64,000 nt of DNA from Micrococcaceae bacterium Sec5.7 (GTDB lineage Bacteria > Actinomycetota > Actinomycetes > Actinomycetales > Micrococcaceae): the NCBI GenBank assembly GCA_039636785.1, contig CP144169.1, positions 3,534,001-3,598,000 on the forward strand, in the 5' to 3' direction. The translations under genes and the position numbers were made by a program. The notes beneath the pieces were generated by a model. That model was not told the DNA's origin and did no database searches. It saw only the letters and a list, made by a program, of their open reading frames with translations. Each line of letters begins with the position of its first letter. Positions within the stretch are counted from its first letter, which is position 1. Positions 1-8,481 of the stretch are shown in pieces.

Positions 1-394
1 TGACAATGTCAACGCCGGCGCGCAGTGCCTTTTCCTGGCGGGCCTGGGAGATGCCGCCGTAGATCACCGTGGTGGTCAGGCCCATGGCCTTGGCCATCGG
101 CTCGATGGTGGCGTTGATCTGCGTAGCCAGCTCGCGGGTGGGTGCAAGGACCAGGCCCATGGGGCGGCCCGGCTTGCGGAAATGCTTGGCTTCGCGCTCA
201 GCGAGTCGTGCTACAAGCGGGATAGCGAAAGCAATGGTCTTACCGGAGCCAGTGCGGCCGCGGCCAAGGACATCGCGTCCGGCCAGGGTGTCCGGGAGGG
301 TTTTCACCTGGATGGGGAACGGGGTTTCAATTCCCTGTGCGGTGAGGGTGTCGGCGAGGGCCTTGGGCGTGCCAAGGGCAGCGAAAGTAGTCAT
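1..394 (-). CDS. DEAD-box RNA helicase, N-terminal part (runs off the window)
   Basis: The reverse strand reads from an ATG at 394 into the N-terminal RecA-like domain of a DEAD-box RNA helicase: MTTFAALGTP, a Q motif (GIETPFPIQ), Walker A (GRGRTGSGKT), motif Ia (LAPTRELA) and the GG motif. The gene continues beyond position 1, so motif II and the C-terminal helicase domain are not visible. Such proteins unwind RNA duplexes in ribosome assembly or mRNA turnover. I see no strong Shine-Dalgarno directly upstream. The family is secure; the specific subfamily (RhlE/CsdA-like) is not. Confidence 0.9.
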   Translation of the reverse strand, partial: MTTFAALGTPKALADTLTAQGIETPFPIQVKTLPDTLAGRDVLGRGRTGSGKTIAFAIPLVARLAEREAKHFRKPGRPMGLVLAPTRELATQINATIEPMAKAMGLTTTVIYGGISQARQEKALRAGVDIV

Positions 395-799
395 GTATTT
401 CAAGGGTCTTTCTGGCGGTATCCGTGAGGATATCGGCCCCGATGCCGGTTGGCTCAGGGGTTCGCCGAAGAAAAGTCAGGTGGTCAACCGGGCTGCTGCC
501 AAACATACAAGGCGGCGGCTGGGACCAAATAGAACGCGTTCATCGACGCAGGATGTGCCTCTCACATGAAAATAGCCCACTCCCTGCCGGACGAATCCTT
601 GGGGCGAACCGGTTGATGAACCAGTTCAAAAGTGGGCATCACTGCACATCAAGTTCCACCAGTCTATCATCCGCCTGACCAGGGCCCCGACATCCCACTC
701 CCCGCCCCCTCCCACTTCCCCAACTGACCGGCATTAGATGTCGTTATCAGCGCTCAAAACGACATCTAATGCGACCCAGTTGGGCTGGGAACCGTTGCC
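395..799. other. Divergent intergenic region, no gene seen
   Basis: About 400 bases between the reverse-strand helicase and the forward methyltransferase. Short ORFs here lack family resemblance and good start signals. The only clear structure is the palindromic repeat at 718-786. The helicase promoter and leader must lie here, but I cannot pick convincing hexamers. Confidence 0.5.
718..786. repeat. Intergenic palindromic repeat, family A copy 1
   Basis: Perfect 15-bp inverted repeat 731-745 / 758-772 around a 12-base centre containing AGCGCTCAA, flanked by outer arms CCAACTG (720-726) and CAGTTGG (777-783). It shares the outer arms, the GTCGTT/AACGAC shoulders and the AGCGCTC core with copy 2 (5967-6033). 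Here it lies between divergent genes, so it is not simply a terminator. Confidence 0.8.
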
Positions 800-1516
800 A
801 TGCCGGGCGCCGTGGAGCAGGCTGGAGCCATGACGGAACACGGCAGGGATCATCCGGGAGCGCACCACCAGGATCAAGGCAACACGCACGACGGCGCCGC
901 TCACCTTTGGGACCAAATGTACCGGACCCGCCCGCGCATCTGGAGCGGGAAGCCCAACCCCCAGTTGGTGCGGGAGGCATCCGGGCTGAAGCCGGGCCGG
1001 GCTCTGGACCTCGGCTGCGGCGAAGGCGCCGATGCCCTGTGGCTCGCACAGCAGGGCTGGACGGTCACCGCCGTCGACGTGTCCGCCGTCGCGCTTGGAC
1101 GCGCTGCGGCGCATGCCGCGGAGGCAAAGCACGGGCCCCGGATCACGTGGGTGCAGCAGGATCTGGCGGCGTGGCAACCCGAAGCGGAATTCGATCTCGT
1201 GTCCGCGCAGTTCCTGCATTCTCCGGCCCTTCCATGGCAACAATCGCTCAAGGCGGCGGCATCGGCCGTGCGGCCGGGCGGCACCCTGCTGATTGTGGGC
1301 CACCACCCGGACCGGCTGCCGCCCTGGGGCAGCCACATGTCAGCTGACAGGTTCTTCACGCCTGAGCAGCTGGCATTCGAGCTCCATCCCACCAGACCGG
1401 GCTGGCGGCTGGACGTGGCGGCCAGCCGGGAGCGCGCGGTCGAGGGCCCGGACGGGCAGCGGGCCACGATCGCCGACGCCGTATTGCGGGCCACTAGGGA
1501 AGGTGGGCAGCTGTGA
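800..1516 (+). CDS. Class I SAM-dependent methyltransferase
   Basis: A 238-residue protein with the Rossmann methyltransferase signature LDLGCGEGADALWLA (motif I), an acidic strand-2 end (VTAVDVS) and a post-I motif around DLAAW. These bind S-adenosylmethionine; the acceptor cannot be predicted. The N-terminus is His/Asp-rich and poorly conserved. A second in-frame ATG at 830 (MTEHGRD) is an equally possible start. The gene ends in a GTGA overlap with the next reading frame, so the two are probably translationally coupled. Similar proteins are often annotated as thiopurine- or TehB-like methyltransferases, but the sequence does not settle this. Confidence 0.8.
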   Translation: MPGAVEQAGAMTEHGRDHPGAHHQDQGNTHDGAAHLWDQMYRTRPRIWSGKPNPQLVREASGLKPGRALDLGCGEGADALWLAQQGWTVTAVDVSAVALGRAAAHAAEAKHGPRITWVQQDLAAWQPEAEFDLVSAQFLHSPALPWQQSLKAAASAVRPGGTLLIVGHHPDRLPPWGSHMSADRFFTPEQLAFELHPTRPGWRLDVAASRERAVEGPDGQRATIADAVLRATREGGQL

Positions 1517-1913
1517 GGTACGCCGTCGATCCGCGCGTCGACGAATATATCGACGCATTGCCGGACTGGCAGCAAGCCATCTGCCATGAGGTCCGGAGTG
1601 TGGTCCACGCCGCCGACCCCGAGGTCGTCGAAACCATCAAGCGAACGAAACGAATCGTCCGTACTTCGTACTCCAGGGCAACATCTGCGCACTGCTGGCA
1701 GCCAAGGACCACGTCAATCTGTTCCTGTACGACGGCGCCATGGTCCCTGATCCCGAACACATCATCGCGGCAGGACATGACAACAAGACCGCACGCACCG
1801 TTGCCTTCCGCCAAGGTGAGGCGGTCAACGCCGCCGCACTTATCGAAATGCTCAAGTGCATCATCGCCAACAACCGCTCCGGCGGCAGGCACAAGATGAA
1901 AGGCGGTCGTTAG
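1513..1913 (+). pseudogene. DUF1801-family protein, frameshifted
   Basis: Starts at GTG 1513, overlapping the methyltransferase stop by four bases. The first ~47 codons read as a DUF1801 (YdhG-like) N-terminus: MRYAVDPRVDEYIDALPDW then VVETIKRTKR. The family sequence then continues in another frame from about 1656 (RPYFVLQGNICALLAAKDHV, later DPEHIIAAGHDNKTART) to a TAG at 1911-1913. About five extra bases near 1650-1658 would explain the shift. Function in this family is unknown. It may be a true pseudogene or a sequence error; the rest of the second frame is well preserved, which suggests a recent event. Confidence 0.75.
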
Positions 1914-2370
1914 CCCGGCCGCGCAGCTGAGGGACGAACGGCTGGACCATCGCTCGCGTTGACAGGTTCATGCTCGGTTCGAAAACCCGGCGGACAAGGG
2001 TCGACACTTGGTTCCACGAACCTCGACATTTGTCGAGTAACTTTCCCTCCAGCCGCCAGGCCAGGACGCCGGCCTGCGGCTCCGGACGGGCTGCGCACGC
2101 CCTCTCCGCTAAACGCGGCACCACGCGGGAGAATGCCCTTTCCCGACGCTCGGCGAGGACGCGCCGGGCAGTCGCCGTGGCTGCCCGGACCGCCCATCGG
2201 CGCGGACCGGCCGCCCGCCGGAGGGTTCGGAACGGCCCGAAACGTGGACCTATTGTTGATCCACAAGCCCGATCTGTTACCTCCGTCACATCTGTGAGGG
2301 ATCCGCACTGTCGGCGTTGCGGCCCTCCGGTTCCCGCTTCGCCCCGCCCGTGACAAGGAAAGAAGCATTT
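1914..2370. other. Leader/promoter region of the amino-acid permease
   Basis: 457 bases without a convincing gene. It contains a 16-bp palindrome CTCGACATTTGTCGAG at 2022-2037, a possible operator, preceded by a related TCGACA at 2001. GC-rich short ORFs on both strands look spurious. No riboswitch fold was recognised by eye. Confidence 0.45.
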
Positions 2371-3855
2371 ATGTCTGAACGCACCACCACGGTTGCCGCG
2401 AACACCGCAACCGAATCCGCCACCGGGGGCCACAGCCAGGAACCGCATCTGGCCCGCGCGCTGGGCAACCGCCATATCCAGCTGCTCGCCATCGGCGGCG
2501 CCATCGGCACCGGCCTGTTCATGGGCTCCGGCAAGACCATCTCACTGGCCGGCCCGTCCGTGATCTTCGTCTACATGATCATCGGCTTCATGCTGTTCTT
2601 CGTGATGCGGGCCATGGGTGAGATCCTGCTTTCCAACCTGAAGTACAAGTCCTTCAGCGACTTTGCCGGGGATCTCCTGGGCCCGTGGGCCAGCTTCTTC
2701 ACCGGCTGGTCCTACTGGTTCTTCTGGGTGGTCACCGGCGTCGCCGACATCGTGGCCATCGCCGGCTACGTCGACAAGCTCGCTCCGGGAACACCGTTGT
2801 GGATCCCGGCGCTCATCACGCCCCTGGTGCTGATCGTGCTGAACCTTCCCAGCGTCAAGGCCTTTGGTGAGGCGGAGTTCTGGTTCGCCATCATCAAGGT
2901 GGTGGCCATCGTCGCACTGATCGCCACCGGCGTGGTCATGATCGCCACCCACTTCACGTCGCCCAACGGCGCGGTGGCCAATCTGGCCAACATGTGGAAC
3001 GACGGCGGAATGTTCCCCCATGGGATGTTCGGCTTCGTCCTCGGCTTCCAGATTGCCATCTTCGCCTTCGCCGGCATCGAGCTGGTGGGCACCGCCGCCG
3101 CGGAAACCAAGGACCCCGAAAAGAACCTGCCCCGGGCCATCAACTCCATACCGGTCCGTGTCCTGCTCTTCTACGTGGGCGCCCTGGTGGTCATCATGGC
3201 GGTCAACCCGTGGCGCAGCATCGACGCCGCCAGCAGCCCGTTCATCGGCATGTTCACCCTGGCCGGCCTGGGCATCGCCGCCGTCGTCATCAATCTGGTG
3301 GTGCTGACCTCCGCAGCCTCCAGCGCCAACTCCGGAATCTACTCCACCTCCCGCATGGTTTATGGCCTGGCCCAGGACGGCAACGCACCGAAGGCCTTCG
3401 GGAAACTGAGCATCCGCAAGGTTCCGCAGAACGCCCTGCTGTTCTCCTGCATCTTCCTCTTGGCCGGACTGGTCCTGCTCTACTCCGGCGACTCCGTCAT
3501 CGGCGCCTTCACCATCGTCACCTCAGTGGCGTCGGTGCTGACAATGTTTGTCTGGTCCATGATCCTCATCAGCTACATCGTGTTCCGCCGGCGCAGGCCC
3601 GCGCTGCACGCGGCCTCGGCCTTCAAGATGCCGGCCTCGCGCGTCATGCCGTATGTGGTGCTGGCGTTCTTCATCTTCATGCTCGTGGCGCTGGCTCAGG
3701 CCGCTGACACGCGTCTTGCGCTGGTGGTGGCGCCGGTCTGGTTCATCTTGCTGGGCGTGGCGTGGTACTTCAACCGCCAGACCCCCCTCCAGCAGGCCCG
3801 GATCGAAGAATGGAAGGCCATGTCCACAGCCGAAAAAGTCGACGTCGCCCGCTGA
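2371..3855 (+). CDS. APC-family amino-acid permease (CycA/GabP type)
   Basis: A 494-residue inner-membrane amino-acid:proton symporter. After a ~25-residue hydrophilic N-terminus comes the APC signature HIQLLAIGGAIGTGLFMGSG in TM1, then about 12 hydrophobic segments; the loop AAETKDPEKNLPRAINSIPV is typical of the amino-acid transporter (AAT) family. Closest in character to D-Ala/D-Ser/Gly (CycA) or aromatic amino-acid permeases; substrate not assignable. ATG 2371 is chosen because AAGGAA sits 10-15 bases upstream; an upstream in-frame start would add a proline/arginine-rich leader lacking a ribosome site. A strong hairpin follows the stop. Confidence 0.9.
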   Translation: MSERTTTVAANTATESATGGHSQEPHLARALGNRHIQLLAIGGAIGTGLFMGSGKTISLAGPSVIFVYMIIGFMLFFVMRAMGEILLSNLKYKSFSDFAGDLLGPWASFFTGWSYWFFWVVTGVADIVAIAGYVDKLAPGTPLWIPALITPLVLIVLNLPSVKAFGEAEFWFAIIKVVAIVALIATGVVMIATHFTSPNGAVANLANMWNDGGMFPHGMFGFVLGFQIAIFAFAGIELVGTAAAETKDPEKNLPRAINSIPVRVLLFYVGALVVIMAVNPWRSIDAASSPFIGMFTLAGLGIAAVVINLVVLTSAASSANSGIYSTSRMVYGLAQDGNAPKAFGKLSIRKVPQNALLFSCIFLLAGLVLLYSGDSVIGAFTIVTSVASVLTMFVWSMILISYIVFRRRRPALHAASAFKMPASRVMPYVVLAFFIFMLVALAQAADTRLALVVAPVWFILLGVAWYFNRQTPLQQARIEEWKAMSTAEKVDVAR

Positions 3856-3860
3856 CCCCG

Positions 3861-3899
3861 GCCGCGGTGCAGGCAGTCTCCCTTTGCCTGCACCGCGGC
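3861..3899. terminator. Hairpin between convergent permease and MFS genes
   Basis: Perfect 15-bp stem, 3861-3875 pairing with 3885-3899, with a 9-base loop. It lies just after the permease stop and before the end of the reverse-strand MFS gene, so it could terminate transcription from both sides. No T-run is evident, which is usual in high-GC actinobacteria. Confidence 0.75.
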
Positions 3900-3946
3900 G
3901 CGGCGGCCCCTGCCGTTAGCGCGTCTCAGCCGGGTCACGACAACAC

Positions 3947-5407
3947 TTAGGCCGAAGCAGGATCCTTCTGCAGCTTCTTCGGTCGCGTGGCAACCCTCGG
4001 CGCAATGGCCACCGCGGCTACGGCGATGACCGCCGCCAGTGCGAAGACCCCCGAAAACGAGCCCGCCGTCGTCGTAAATGCCGAGAACACAATGCCCGTG
4101 GTCGCCAGCGCCAGCGCCCCGCCGAGGGAATCGGAAATGGACATCGCCGAGCTGTTGAAGCCTTCGGTGTCCTTCGTGGACAGTGCCAGTGTCATAACGC
4201 TCAGGCGCGGATACATCAGGCCCATGCCCGCACCGGCGAAGATCCAGCCGGCAATCGCGACGGCGGCCGGCCAGCTGAACGCTGTCGTTGCCAGAGCCAG
4301 GACGACGGCGGCGAGCACCAGGACCGAACCGATCCGCACCGCCGCACTGTGGATCAGCCGCGCGCCGAGCCGGCCCTGGATTGCCGAAGCCCCGGCCCAC
4401 GCCAACGCGCCGCCGGTGAGTGTCAGGCCGGCAAACGTGGGCGGGAAGGCGTAGCGCTCAATCAGCAGGTACGGCAGGTAGACCTCGGCCCCGAAGAATG
4501 CGGCCGAGGCAAGCCCGCGTGTGAGGATGACGCTGGGCAATCCGCGCCGGGCGGTCAGGGTTCCTCCCGGCACGAGCGGGCGGACGGCAACCAGGGCAAC
4601 CGCGACGGCGGCAACGGCCAGCAGCGCTCCGGCCACGGGGACGCTGGCTATGCGGACCTCGGCTGAGAGGTTCAGGCCGAGGACTGCCAACGCAGCGAGT
4701 GCGGCCCAGGCCATCCGGCCGAAGACCCACGGGGTGGGCCTGGGGGTGTGCCTGGCCGATTTCGCTTTGCCTTCCGGTGCGCGGTCCAGCCCCCGGAGCG
4801 CGGGCACAATCATCACCAGCGCCGGGATCACCAGCCCCACCACGCCGAGGAATACCCAGTGCCAGCTGGCAATCTGTGCGACGATCCCGGCGGCGAACGG
4901 CCCAACGAGGGATGGGATGACCCATGCGGCGGCGAAGGCCGCGAAGATCTTGGGGTGCAGCGTGCCCGGATAGACACGCGCCACCACCACGTAGAGGGCA
5001 ACCGTCATGGCGCCGCCGCCGAGCCCCTGGACCAGCCTGCCGGCCAGGAGCGCGGTCATGGATCCGGCGGTTCCGGCGATCAGCAGGCCCAGCACGAACA
5101 TCGCTACCGAGGCATACAGCGGCGCGGACGGCCCCCGCCGGTCAGACCAGTTCCCTGCAGCCACCATGCCGATCACACCGGTGGCGAGCGGGCCCGCGAA
5201 AGCCAGGGCGTACAGGCTCGCCCCGTCAAGCTCCCGGCTGACCAGCGGCATGATGGTGGTCACCGCCAGCGATTCGAACGCGCCCAGAAACACCAGAGCG
5301 CAGGCGCCGATGGTCACCCACACATAGGGGCGCTGCAGGATGCCGGCGGGCGGGCTGGAGACGGAAACGGCGGAATCGCGCACAGTGATGGCCTGATCAG
5401 TTGTCAT
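3947..5407 (-). CDS. MFS drug/metabolite exporter controlled by SoxR
   Basis: A 486-residue major facilitator transporter. The N-terminal half has FLGAFESLAVTTIMP in TM1, the A-motif-like loop GNWSDRRGPSAP, and LLAGRLVQGLGGGAMTVALYVV in TM4, consistent with a drug:H+ antiporter; 12-14 hydrophobic segments can be counted. It is divergent from soxR, and a sox box lies inside its promoter (see 5415-5445), so it is probably induced by redox-active compounds such as phenazines or quinones, which it may expel. The ATG sits at the predicted transcription start, implying a leaderless message. Confidence 0.88.
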   Translation of the reverse strand: MTTDQAITVRDSAVSVSSPPAGILQRPYVWVTIGACALVFLGAFESLAVTTIMPLVSRELDGASLYALAFAGPLATGVIGMVAAGNWSDRRGPSAPLYASVAMFVLGLLIAGTAGSMTALLAGRLVQGLGGGAMTVALYVVVARVYPGTLHPKIFAAFAAAWVIPSLVGPFAAGIVAQIASWHWVFLGVVGLVIPALVMIVPALRGLDRAPEGKAKSARHTPRPTPWVFGRMAWAALAALAVLGLNLSAEVRIASVPVAGALLAVAAVAVALVAVRPLVPGGTLTARRGLPSVILTRGLASAAFFGAEVYLPYLLIERYAFPPTFAGLTLTGGALAWAGASAIQGRLGARLIHSAAVRIGSVLVLAAVVLALATTAFSWPAAVAIAGWIFAGAGMGLMYPRLSVMTLALSTKDTEGFNSSAMSISDSLGGALALATTGIVFSAFTTTAGSFSGVFALAAVIAVAAVAIAPRVATRPKKLQKDPASA

Positions 5408-5414
5408 GGACGCA

Positions 5415-5445
5415 ACCCTAGAACCTCAACTATGGTTGAGGTCAA
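5415..5445 (-). promoter_or_regulatory. SoxR-controlled promoter with sox box and 19-bp spacer
   Basis: On the reverse strand: -35 TTGACC (5445-5440), exactly 19 bases, then -10 TAGGGT (5420-5415). The spacer holds the dyad CCTCAAC-TATG-GTTGAGG (5424-5441), close to the known SoxR box CCTCAAGTTAACTTGAGG. Over-long 19-bp spacers are typical of MerR-family activated promoters. The -10 ends 7 bases before the MFS ATG. Confidence 0.88.
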
Positions 5446-5491
5446 GGATCCGTCCTGCGGGCGGAATGACATATTGCAACTAAGGGGAAGC

Positions 5492-5947
5492 ATGCCACAG
5501 CTCGCCGGTGGAGCACACCATGCCCTCAGCATCGGCGAGCTGTCGGAACGGAGCGGGGTGGCGCCGTCGGCCCTTCATTTCTACGAACGCAACGGGCTGA
5601 TCGACTCGGAACGGACCTCCGGCAACCAGCGGCGGTACCGCCGCGACATGCTGCGGCGCGTGGCATTCATCCGCGTCTCGCAGCGGGTGGGCATTCCCTT
5701 GAAGGACGTCCGCGCGGCACTGGAATCCCTGCCGGAAGGGCGGACACCCACCAAACGCGACTGGTCCAGGCTCTCGCGGCTCTGGCGCTCCGAGCTCGAT
5801 TCGCGCATCGAGGCCCTGGAGCATCTCCGGCGCGACCTCGACGGATGCATCGGCTGCGGCTGCCTCAGTCTGAAAGCATGCAGGCTGCAGAACCCCGGCG
5901 ACGAGCTGGGCGGCACCGGCTCCGGCCCTCGCCGCTGGGAACCCTAA
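5492..5947 (+). CDS. soxR: SoxR, [2Fe-2S] MerR-family redox regulator
   Basis: A 151-residue MerR-family activator. N-terminal winged helix: LSIGELSERSGVAPSALHFYERNGLI, then the RYRR motif and a dimerisation helix. The C-terminal cluster CIGCGCLSLKAC has the four cysteines that bind the SoxR [2Fe-2S] centre. Start ATG 5492 follows AAGGGGAAGC; a longer reading frame exists upstream but would run through the sox box. It is divergent from the MFS gene it probably regulates. In actinobacteria SoxR generally answers redox-active metabolites rather than superoxide directly, so a small export regulon is likely. Confidence 0.93.
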   Translation: MPQLAGGAHHALSIGELSERSGVAPSALHFYERNGLIDSERTSGNQRRYRRDMLRRVAFIRVSQRVGIPLKDVRAALESLPEGRTPTKRDWSRLSRLWRSELDSRIEALEHLRRDLDGCIGCGCLSLKACRLQNPGDELGGTGSGPRRWEP

Positions 5948-5966
5948 CCCGGGTCTCCAAACGCCC

Positions 5967-6033
5967 CCAAACTAGCTGGCAGCAGGTGTCGTTTTGAGCG
6001 CTCAAAACGACACCTGCTGTCAGTCAGTTGGGC
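5967..6033. repeat. Intergenic palindromic repeat, family A copy 2 (bidirectional terminator position)
   Basis: Perfect 40-bp palindrome 5980-6019 centred on GAGC/GCTC, with shoulders GTCGTTTT/AAAACGAC and imperfect outer arms (CCCAA... / ...CAGTTGGG). It fills the space between soxR and the reverse-strand Lrp-type gene, ending one base before the latter's stop codon. Confidence 0.88.
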
Positions 6034-7057
6034 CCTTCACTTCGGGACCGGGGACGACGACGGCGCCACTCGCCGTCGAGTCCGGGGTCAGCATCCAGCC
6101 CACGCGCTTCGCCGTATTCAGCATGACGACGCTCTCAACCAGTTCGATGCCCGGAATGCGCTGCTGGATGGCGAGTTCCATCTCCAGGACGTCGGCCAGC
6201 GAGCGCAGCCACATGATGATCACAAAGTTGGTCCGGCCGGTGGTGGATGCCGTGAACCTGACGTTCCGGACGGCCCGGAGTTCGGTCGCGGCGGCCTCGT
6301 GCCCTCCCGGCGGAACGTTCGCGAACCACTGGCAGGTGACCGGGTACGCGGAGTACTTCTGCGCGATTTCGCAACGGAAGGACAGCAGCCTGCTGGAAAG
6401 CACCCGGCCAAGCTGCCGCTGCACCGTGGCGGGATGCCGCCCCAGTGCGCGAGCAATCTCGGCCGCTGACGCCCGGCCGTCACGTGCCAGGAACGGAAAG
6501 AGCGCGAGGTGGCTGTCCGGGAGGGGCGCGCTGACGGCGTCGGACGTGGACGGACCTGCAGCCTCCGGTCCGGCCAGGGACCGCAGCGCCTGCTGCTCTG
6601 CCCGGCTCAGCACATTGAGCCGCCACGCGTAACCGCTCGTGTGGATCCGGGTGCACAGCGAGGTCTGGTATTTCGTCAGTCCGCGGATCTCCCTGAGCCG
6701 GGGCACGATCTGGTTGCTGAACTCCCCCAGATTCCGGGTGATCACCGTCAGCATGAGGTCCCGGTTGCTCGCTGCCTCCTCCACGGTGATCACTTCCGGG
6801 ATCGCGGCGAGCGCGGCCGTGACGTCGGGCCTGAGGTGCATCTCGCAATCCACATCCACCAGCGCCAGGCAGGCGTTCGTGGGATCGCCCATGAGATGCG
6901 CCGTGGTCCATGCAGCACCTGCGGCACGCAGCCGGTCCCACCTCGTCGCCAGCGTCGTGGCATGGACGCCGAGGACGTCGGCGGCGTCCGACCAGCTGAT
7001 GCGGGGGGAGATCTGCAGGGCATTGATCAGCCGAAGATCCTCTTCACTGAGTTCCAT
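6020..7057 (-). CDS. Double-unit Lrp/AsnC-family transcriptional regulator
   Basis: A 345-residue regulator, about twice the usual Lrp length. It carries two helix-turn-helix/ligand-domain units: HTH 1 near residues 5-45 (LRLINALQISPRISWSDAAD) and HTH 2 near 185-225 (FLARDGRASAAEIARALGRH), each followed by an AsnC effector-type segment (ITVEEAASNRDLMLTVITRN; FTASTTGRTNFVIIMWLRSL). Start ATG 7057 is preceded by AAGGAG with a 6-base gap; an upstream ATG at 7072 has no such site. It is divergent from the amidohydrolase/MHS operon and probably controls it in response to the imported amide or amino acid. Confidence 0.88.
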   Translation of the reverse strand: MELSEEDLRLINALQISPRISWSDAADVLGVHATTLATRWDRLRAAGAAWTTAHLMGDPTNACLALVDVDCEMHLRPDVTAALAAIPEVITVEEAASNRDLMLTVITRNLGEFSNQIVPRLREIRGLTKYQTSLCTRIHTSGYAWRLNVLSRAEQQALRSLAGPEAAGPSTSDAVSAPLPDSHLALFPFLARDGRASAAEIARALGRHPATVQRQLGRVLSSRLLSFRCEIAQKYSAYPVTCQWFANVPPGGHEAAATELRAVRNVRFTASTTGRTNFVIIMWLRSLADVLEMELAIQQRIPGIELVESVVMLNTAKRVGWMLTPDSTASGAVVVPGPEVKGPTD

Positions 7058-7111
7058 CAGCGACTCCTTCATTATCAGCGCGCGAATCCTGTTAATTCTG
7101 GCATCTAAATG

Positions 7112-7136
7112 AATCTTTTCAGTGGTTCGGAAGATT
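7112..7136. promoter_or_regulatory. Candidate Lrp operator in the divergent region
   Basis: Inverted repeat AATCTT (7112-7117) / AAGATT (7131-7136) in the AT-richest part of the 146-base space between the regulator and the amidohydrolase. Position and symmetry suggest an operator; this is inference only. Confidence 0.4.
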
Positions 7137-7203
7137 GTGAAGCCCGTCACCACACAATGGCAATACAGGAAACCCGGAATCCGATTGCAGGCCAGGAGAA
7201 CAC

Positions 7204-8457
7204 ATGACCATCACCACCGACGCCAGGGAATTGCAGGACGACATTGCCCGGTTCCGCCACGAGCTCCACCGCGAACCGGAGATCGGCCTGCAGCTCCCGC
7301 GCACCCAGGAAAAGGTGCTCAAGGCGCTGGACGGTCTTCCCTACGAAATCACGCTCGGCCGGGATACGACGTCGGTCACCGCAGTGCTGCGCGGCGGCGC
7401 CGGCCACGCCTCCGCCGACAAGCCCGTCGTGCTGCTGCGCGCCGACATGGACGGCCTGCCTGTCCAGGAAAAAACCGGCGTGGACTTCACCTCGAGGATC
7501 GACGGCGCCATGCACGCCTGCGGCCACGACCTCCACACCTCCATGCTCGCCGGGGCCGCCACCCTCCTGGCCGAACACCGGCACCAGCTGGCCGGGGACG
7601 TCGTCCTGATGTTCCAGCCCGGCGAAGAGGGCTTCGATGGTGCCAGCTACATGATCCGCGAAGGCGTACTGGATGCAGCCGGCCGCCGCGTTGACGCCGC
7701 CTACGGCATGCATGTGTTTTCCTCCTTGGAGCCCCACGGCAAGTTCTGCACGAAGCCCGGGGTAATGCTCAGCTCCTCGGACGGCCTGGTTGTCACCGTG
7801 CTGGGCGCCGGCGGCCACGGTTCCGCCCCGCATTCGGCCAAGGATCCCGTGACGGCGGCCGCGGAAATGGTCACGGCCCTCCAGGTCATGGTGACCCGCC
7901 AGTTCAACATGTTCGATCCCGTAGTCCTGTCCGTCGGTGTGTTCCACGCCGGCACCAAGCGCAACGTCATCCCGGAAACCGCCCGCATCGAGGCCACCAT
8001 CCGGACGTTCACCGAAGAATCCCGGCAGAAGATGATGGAGGCAGTGCCGCGGCTGCTCCGCGGAATCGCGGGAGCCCACGGCCTGGACGTCGATGTGGAC
8101 TACAGGCAGGAGTACCCGCTCACCATTACGGATGTGGACGAGACCCACACCGCTGAAAACGTCATCACCGGGCTGTTCGGCGAATCCAGGCTCTCCCGCT
8201 GGGCCACGCCGCTGAGCGGATCCGAGGACTTCTCACGCGTGCTGGCCGAGGTACCTGGCACGTTTATCGGCCTGAGCGCCGTGCCGAAGGGCAACGACCA
8301 CGCGACGTCCCCGTACAACCACTCGCCGTACGCCACGTTCGACGACGGCGTGCTGGCCGACGGGGCCACCCTTTATGCGGAACTCGCCATTTCGCGGCTC
8401 GCCACATTGGCATCCGCGCCAGCAGCCGCGCCAGCGTCCGCCAACAACGCGTCCTAG
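7204..8457 (+). CDS. M20-family amidohydrolase (N-acyl amino acid / hippurate hydrolase type)
   Basis: A 417-residue M20D metallopeptidase-fold hydrolase that releases an amino acid from an N-acyl or peptide-like substrate in the cytoplasm. Visible family motifs: RHELHREPE at the N-terminus, LLRADMDGLP, the metal-binding MHACGHDLHT, FQPGEEG with the catalytic glutamates, GAGGHGSAPH, KRNVIPETA of the dimerisation domain, and the late SGSEDF. No signal peptide. ATG follows AGGAGAAC. It is 24 bases upstream of an MHS symporter and divergent from the Lrp-type regulator, suggesting uptake and hydrolysis of one amide compound. Confidence 0.92.
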   Translation: MTITTDARELQDDIARFRHELHREPEIGLQLPRTQEKVLKALDGLPYEITLGRDTTSVTAVLRGGAGHASADKPVVLLRADMDGLPVQEKTGVDFTSRIDGAMHACGHDLHTSMLAGAATLLAEHRHQLAGDVVLMFQPGEEGFDGASYMIREGVLDAAGRRVDAAYGMHVFSSLEPHGKFCTKPGVMLSSSDGLVVTVLGAGGHGSAPHSAKDPVTAAAEMVTALQVMVTRQFNMFDPVVLSVGVFHAGTKRNVIPETARIEATIRTFTEESRQKMMEAVPRLLRGIAGAHGLDVDVDYRQEYPLTITDVDETHTAENVITGLFGESRLSRWATPLSGSEDFSRVLAEVPGTFIGLSAVPKGNDHATSPYNHSPYATFDDGVLADGATLYAELAISRLATLASAPAAAPASANNAS

Positions 8458-8481
8458 ACCCACCATCCCGGAGAGAAAACC

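Noticed and set aside
4748..5947. Long forward frame leading into soxR
   Set aside because: The upstream part is antisense to the MFS gene and crosses the sox promoter; the real start is ATG 5492.
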